DNA of 18,408 bases from CAYLZO01 sp964387775 (GTDB taxonomy: Bacteria; Chloroflexota; Anaerolineae; JAAYZQ01). The number at the start of each line of letters is the position of its first letter. The first letter of the stretch is position 1. Positions 14,621 through 18,408 of the stretch are shown here, one piece after another. The stretch spans positions 1 to 18,408 of the forward strand of contig CAYLZO010000094.1 in assembly GCA_964387775.1 (NCBI GenBank). Direction: 5' to 3'. Below the pieces are notes generated by a model. It saw only the letters and a program-made list of their open reading frames with translations, did no database searches and was not told where the DNA came from. The position numbers and the translations under genes were made by a program.

Positions 14621-17395
14621 ATGCTCGAGTTTGCGCGCCGTCCTGTGTGGACGCATGTCTTTGTCTTGGCCTTTTACAGCGTCTTGGCCGTGGTTCTCAC
14701 CTGGCCTCTGGTCCAGTATCTGGGTACCCACGTGCCGGGCAGCGATACCTGGGCCTATGACGAATACACCTTTATCTGGAATTCCTGGTGGCTGCGTTAC
14801 AGCCTGTTTGACTTGGGGCAGGATCCCCTGTACACGACTCATATTTTCTACCCTGTGGGCATCAGCCTGGTCTTGCACACGTATAATATTTTCAATGCCC
14901 TTCTCTCTCTTCTGCCGCAGGCATTCTTGCCACTTCCGGCCATCAGCAATCTGACCTTTCTCCTGGCCACGGTATTCAGTGCCTATGGCGCCTTCCTGCT
15001 GGCCGATTACCTCCTGGCAGGCGAAAGACGCGGCGACGACCGGCCCCGAGATGCGTCCACGAGCGCGCTACTGGCGGCTGGCCTGGCGGGGCTGGTGTAT
15101 GGTTTTGGCTCCTATCGCATGGTCTATGCCGCCATCGGCCACTATGACATGTGGAGCACCGCCTGGATCCCGCTCTATGCTCTGTTTCTCATCCGAACGA
15201 TCCGCGAACCAAAGCTGAAAAACGCAGTGGTGGCCGGGGTCATGCTGGTCCTGGCCATGTTGAGTGAGATGATCTTTGGCGTCTTTCTGGCCATGTTGTC
15301 GGCTATCCTGTTGGCCTTTTCCCTGGGCGGGCGGGGCCGGCCGGAGGTTGCGGGCGGCTGGTCGGCGTTGCTGAAACGGTTGGCAGTGCTGGCCCTCGTG
15401 GCCGGATTGCTCTACTTGCCGCTGCTGGTGCCCATCGTGCGCGAGATGTTGATCGGGTACGAGCTGGCGGGTTGGGGCGACGCCGAAAAGCTGTCCGTCG
15501 ACCTGGTGGGGCTGGTGACGCCTACCGCCCTGCACCCCTGGGGGGGCGACTGGACCGGCACCATGCGGCAGGTGCTGGAGGGCACAGCCCGGTTCCGAGA
15601 CATCAATACCGTCTTTCTGGGCTGGGCGGGTCTGGCGCTGGCAGCCGTTGGGGTGCTTTGTTACCGGCGGCGCCTGGCAGCCTGGATCACCTCCTTTGTC
15701 GTCTTTGTCCTGTTTAGCCTTGGCCCACTCCTGCAGATCAACGGTCGTTCTCTTTTCGACCTGGATGGCTTGCAGGTCAACGTGCCACTGCCCTTCATCC
15801 TGTTGCACTACATCCCGATTGTCAAAGCCAATCGGGTGCCCAACCGGTTCAGCGTGGTGCTCATGCTGGCCCTGGCGGTCTTGGCGGCCTTTGGCGCCTA
15901 CTGGTTGCTCACAAAGCTCCGCACGTCGCGGGCCTTGATGGCAGGTGGGTCTTTGCTGCTGGCAGGCCTGATCCTCTTTGAGCATTGGTCTGTGCCGCTG
16001 CCCCTGACCGATGCGCGCATTCCCCCCGTATATGAGCAGGTGGCGGCCGAGCCGGGTGATTTTGCCATTCTGCAATTACCCCTGGGTTGGCGCAACAGTT
16101 TCGGCATCCAGGGTAGCGAGAGTACCCAGACCCAGTACTATCAAACCTACCATAAGAAGCGCCTCCTTTCGGGGAACATCTCGCGCAACCCGCCCTTCAA
16201 ATTCGACTATTTCGCCCGGATCCCGATCCTCGAATCGCTGATCGCGGTCCAGACCTATGACCCAGTGGATGCGGAGCGGCGGGCCGAGGACCGGGAGATG
16301 GCCGGTGATTTCGTGAGCTTTTACGATATCCGCTATGTGGTCGTAGCCCCCGGCGTGCCGGGACGCCCGCCGTATGTGGACACCCGGGACGAGGCAGTGG
16401 CCTACGTCGAAGAGGTTCTGCCGGTGGACAAGATCTATGACCAGGAGGGCTGGCTCCTGTACCGGGTGAACGTGCCGGCCTTGGCGGAATCGTTTGAAGT
16501 GGACATGGGGACAACCGAGCCGAGAACCCTGATGGCGCAAGGCGAAGGTTGGGCCGCGGCCGAAGCGATCCAGGGCATCAGCGCCAGTTGGGCCCAAGAG
16601 CAGGACGCCCGGATCTTTGTGCCGGCCCGCGCGGAGCAGGCCCACCGGCTGACCATCCGCGCCCTTCCGTTCGAGTTCGAAGGGGCCCAGCCCCAGACGG
16701 TGGCACCCGTAATCAACGGCAAGATGCTGGATCCGGTCACTTTGACAGCGGGCTGGAACGACTATGCCTGGGACGTTCCGGGGGGGCTTTTACTTCAGGG
16801 ATTGAACGATGTGCGCTTCCAGGTGGCCCGGCTCGATGCCCCTGCCAAAGTGTTACCGGGCAATGGTGTCATTGGCGGCACAGGCGTGCAGGCACCGGTA
16901 GCCATCGAAGCCAGCAGTGGTGGGCCAGAGGGTTTTGCGTTCATCACCCTCGGCGAAGGTGGGCGAGCGGTCGATGGCTCGCAGCACCACCCGGGGTACA
17001 ATGTCGCGGTCGTCGACCCGGAGAGCGGCAGGATATTGGATAAGGACGGCTTTGACACCACCCCAAGTGGCAGTGAGGACAATTCTCGATCGCTGGCCAA
17101 CTATATCGCTGCCGTGCCCGAGGGCCGGATCGTGGTGGTGGTTATGCAGGGCGACGGCGCCGCGCTGCTGACCCAAGATGCCGTGGCGGCTTTCCGGGCC
17201 ATCGGCGGGAATCTGGACCCCAGAGGCCAGGCCGGCTGGAAACATGCCATCATCGGCGTCAAAGGAGCAGGCCCGGGCGCGGCCATGGAATCGGGGGGGC
17301 CGGAGCCCGGCGACGGCTGGTTGCGCGTCGCCCCTGACCGCCGCACCCTGTCGATCGCCGTCGACCGGATTCTCTGGGAAGCTGTGAGTCCGTGA
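14621..17395 (+). CDS. GT-C-like polytopic membrane protein with C-terminal ILEI/PANDER domain
   Basis: This 924-residue protein has many hydrophobic helices from residue 8 to about 455, then a soluble, presumably extracytoplasmic part. The first loop PGSDTWAYDEYTFIWNSWW carries the acidic residues typical of GT-C glycosyltransferases that use lipid-linked sugars; no exact subfamily is recognised. The C-terminal segment (about 766-885) has GYNVAVVDPESGRILDKDGF, a central LANYIAAVPEGRIVVVVMQGDGAA, and GWKHAIIGVKG. This matches the interleukin-like EMT inducer domain (PF15711) of animal FAM3 proteins and POMGNT1. The second ATG is chosen because GGAGGATGTTT gives normal Shine-Dalgarno spacing; the ATG at 14615 touches the GGAGG. 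It is probably a cell-envelope glycosylation enzyme, which is inference. No co-oriented neighbour helps. Confidence 0.75.
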   Translation: MLEFARRPVWTHVFVLAFYSVLAVVLTWPLVQYLGTHVPGSDTWAYDEYTFIWNSWWLRYSLFDLGQDPLYTTHIFYPVGISLVLHTYNIFNALLSLLPQAFLPLPAISNLTFLLATVFSAYGAFLLADYLLAGERRGDDRPRDASTSALLAAGLAGLVYGFGSYRMVYAAIGHYDMWSTAWIPLYALFLIRTIREPKLKNAVVAGVMLVLAMLSEMIFGVFLAMLSAILLAFSLGGRGRPEVAGGWSALLKRLAVLALVAGLLYLPLLVPIVREMLIGYELAGWGDAEKLSVDLVGLVTPTALHPWGGDWTGTMRQVLEGTARFRDINTVFLGWAGLALAAVGVLCYRRRLAAWITSFVVFVLFSLGPLLQINGRSLFDLDGLQVNVPLPFILLHYIPIVKANRVPNRFSVVLMLALAVLAAFGAYWLLTKLRTSRALMAGGSLLLAGLILFEHWSVPLPLTDARIPPVYEQVAAEPGDFAILQLPLGWRNSFGIQGSESTQTQYYQTYHKKRLLSGNISRNPPFKFDYFARIPILESLIAVQTYDPVDAERRAEDREMAGDFVSFYDIRYVVVAPGVPGRPPYVDTRDEAVAYVEEVLPVDKIYDQEGWLLYRVNVPALAESFEVDMGTTEPRTLMAQGEGWAAAEAIQGISASWAQEQDARIFVPARAEQAHRLTIRALPFEFEGAQPQTVAPVINGKMLDPVTLTAGWNDYAWDVPGGLLLQGLNDVRFQVARLDAPAKVLPGNGVIGGTGVQAPVAIEASSGGPEGFAFITLGEGGRAVDGSQHHPGYNVAVVDPESGRILDKDGFDTTPSGSEDNSRSLANYIAAVPEGRIVVVVMQGDGAALLTQDAVAAFRAIGGNLDPRGQAGWKHAIIGVKGAGPGAAMESGGPEPGDGWLRVAPDRRTLSIAVDRILWEAVSP

Positions 17396-17504
17396 GCGGG
17401 AGTACTCGGGCCTCGCCTTTTCAGGGGGAAAGCAATCTATCTTTCACAACCCGCTGCCCCGCCTCTGTTCGCCTATCCGGCCGCTGAACGGCAGAGCCGG
17501 GATT

Positions 17505-17722
17505 CGTTGAGCGCGCCCGATCCGGGAGGCGCAGCTCCAGGGCATAGCCGCCCTTCAGCGCCAAGGCGGATCCTGCCCGGCAAACAATCGAGCCAACAGC
17601 CGCTCGAAAGCCACCCGCCGCTGCAAGCGTTGCAGGTCAGTGCCTCGCTGGCAGGCCACGTTTCACAGCCGGGCTTGTAGGGCAGCGCAAAAGGCCTGGG
17701 GCGTGTCGTAGGGACCGGTCAT
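17505..17722 (-). pseudogene. Decayed AbiEii-type nucleotidyltransferase toxin
   Basis: The minus strand reads MTGPYDTPQAFCAALQARL, then an in-frame TGA, then NVACQRGTDLQRL and RVAFERLLARLFAGQDPPW. After a one-base frameshift comes ALKGGYALELRLPDRARST. KGGYALELR is the N-terminal hallmark of AbiEii/AbiGii nucleotidyltransferase toxins. The remainder, including the catalytic acidic residues, is gone; similarity stops near 17505. The start overlaps the partner's stop as ATGA, the usual arrangement of this operon. A stop, a frameshift and a truncation make it inactive. Confidence 0.75.
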
Positions 17723-17960
17723 GGACGCGCTCCTTCTTTGAATGCGGCCAGCGCCCGATCCAGGCGGCGCCGCGCCTCCAGCGGGCAAGCCGCGTCTTCC
17801 AAGCGGCGCCGGCCGTGTCGTGCGAGACTACTGCCTGGGGAACCCCCTTCTGATTGCGGCTCCACAGCGACCAGCGGATCAGATCCTCGCGCTCGCCGGG
17901 GGGCATAGTCACGCAGGCGAAAGGGGCCGCGATCCACCCGTTGCCAGTTGCCCCGCCCCA
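17719..17960 (-). pseudogene. Decayed AbiEi-type antitoxin
   Basis: The minus strand reads GNWQRVDRGPFRLRDY, then after a one-base shift PPGEREDLIRWSLWSRNQKG and VPQAVVSHDTA, then in the first frame again RRLEDAACPLEARRRLDRAL to the stop. The first two pieces match the winged-helix/following domain of AbiEi-type transcriptional antitoxins (about 200 residues normally); the middle of the gene is deleted and the N-terminus is missing, with a MITE-like element 15 bp upstream. It is the regulator partner of the decayed toxin that follows. Confidence 0.7.
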
Positions 17961-17974
17961 ATGTCATCAAGTTA

Positions 17975-18138
17975 GTGTCATTGCGAGGAGCGAGCGTCGT
18001 TTGCGAGCGACGCCTGTCCTGGGCGGTCAGGCCAGGGAAGCAATCTCCTCCTGCGTTGAGCAAGCGGTTTCTCTCTCGTAGATGGGGATTGCTTTCCTTC
18101 GATCTGGCTCAGGACAGGCGCTTTGCTCGCAATGACAC
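17975..18138. mobile_element. MITE-like element with GTGTCATTGCGAG terminal inverted repeats
   Basis: GTGTCATTGCGAG (17975-17987) and CTCGCAATGACAC (18126-18138) are exact 13-bp terminal inverted repeats. Further inner matches, CGCCTGTCCTG near 18010 with its inverse near 18113 and GAAGCAATC near 18038 with GATTGCTTTC near 18088, allow the whole 164 bp to fold. No transposase is present. The CCTTCG..GCTCAGGAC word near the right end belongs to the same repeat type as the one inside ccdA. Elements with these ends are known as dispersed repeats in several bacterial genomes. Confidence 0.75.
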
Positions 18139-18148
18139 ATTTCCTTAA

Positions 18149-18232
18149 CCTAACCCGGATAAACCGGAACCAAAGGGCCGAAATGCTGCCCACAAGATCC
18201 TTGCTCAATGTGCCAGGATTTCATGGGTTAGG
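18149..18232. repeat. 84-bp inverted-repeat element, first copy
   Basis: It begins CCTAACCCGGATAAACCGG and ends CCAGGATTTCATGGGTTAGG; the ends are inverse complements over CCTAACCC with partial similarity further in. Its first 54 bases recur at 18355-18408 with five mismatches. Confidence 0.6.
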
Positions 18233-18354
18233 CCTTAATGACATTGCCGCTCGACGTGAAGGTGCTGCTGGCTGTAGGCGTACCCGGCCTGCCGCGCCTG
18301 GGAGGTTGTGATGATTCTGCCAACGGCCTGTTCGTGATTTGACACTGCGGCTAT

Positions 18355-18408
18355 CCTAACCCGGATAAACCGGAACCAAAAGGGCGAAACGCTGCCCACA
18401 AAATTCTT
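18355..18408. repeat. 84-bp inverted-repeat element, second copy (cut by window end)
   Basis: Begins CCTAACCCGGATAAACCGG and matches 18149-18202 at 49 of 54 positions in the same orientation. It continues beyond the window. The 122 bp between the two copies holds only a 34-codon frame (18238-18342) with no recognisable product. Confidence 0.7.

Noticed and set aside
15068..16075. Minus-strand 335-codon open frame
   Set aside because: It lies entirely antisense to the membrane protein gene and has shadow-frame composition (Gln/His/Arg/Pro).

Overview
The window is GC-rich bacterial chromosomal DNA. Gene content, codon bias and dispersed repeat families (a GTCATTGCGAG-ended inverted-repeat element and a CCTTCG..GCTCAGG-type element) suggest a Chloroflexota-like (Anaerolineae/Caldilineae-type) or similar environmental genome. 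This placement is an inference. No rRNA, tRNA or CRISPR array is seen.

From about 14.27 kb down to the left edge every gene is on the minus strand. Reading in the direction of transcription: (1) an endonuclease/exonuclease/phosphatase-family protein; (2) a Kef-type cation/proton antiporter with an RCK/TrkA tail, followed by a possible 35-residue one-helix peptide; (3) arsR-arsC (metalloregulator and thioredoxin-type arsenate reductase) behind a clear promoter with a 20-bp operator palindrome; (4) a second ArsR-type regulator behind a near-consensus sigma-70 promoter; (5) a coxM-S-L-type molybdenum hydroxylase operon (form II signature) whose candidate promoter carries the same 14-nt site as the promoter of regulator (4); (6) a metalloid/redox block: ArsP/DUF318-type permease, small CxxC thioredoxin, a third ArsR regulator (paralogue of 4), Acr3 arsenite exporter, a cysteine-rich DGC-domain protein, a universal stress protein, a membrane-anchored thioredoxin and the start of CcdA (cut by the window edge).

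The picture is an arsenic-resistance island. Arsenate is reduced by ArsC and arsenite exported by Acr3. A second permease and a set of thiol-redox proteins lie beside them, and a molybdenum hydroxylase of unknown substrate is inserted and seemingly placed under an ArsR-family repressor. The shared operator is the most interesting regulatory signal.

The right end runs on the plus strand: a large polytopic GT-C-like membrane protein whose C-terminus carries an ILEI/PANDER (FAM3-type) domain. After it comes a graveyard: a decayed AbiEi/AbiEii toxin-antitoxin pair (minus strand, frameshifts, stop, deletions), a 164-bp MITE-like inverted-repeat element, and two copies of a second short repeat, one cut by the window end. 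Other repeats are a perfect 52-bp palindrome between the coxS- and coxL-like genes, a 22-bp minisatellite between arsR and acr3, and a repeat element read through in frame inside ccdA.
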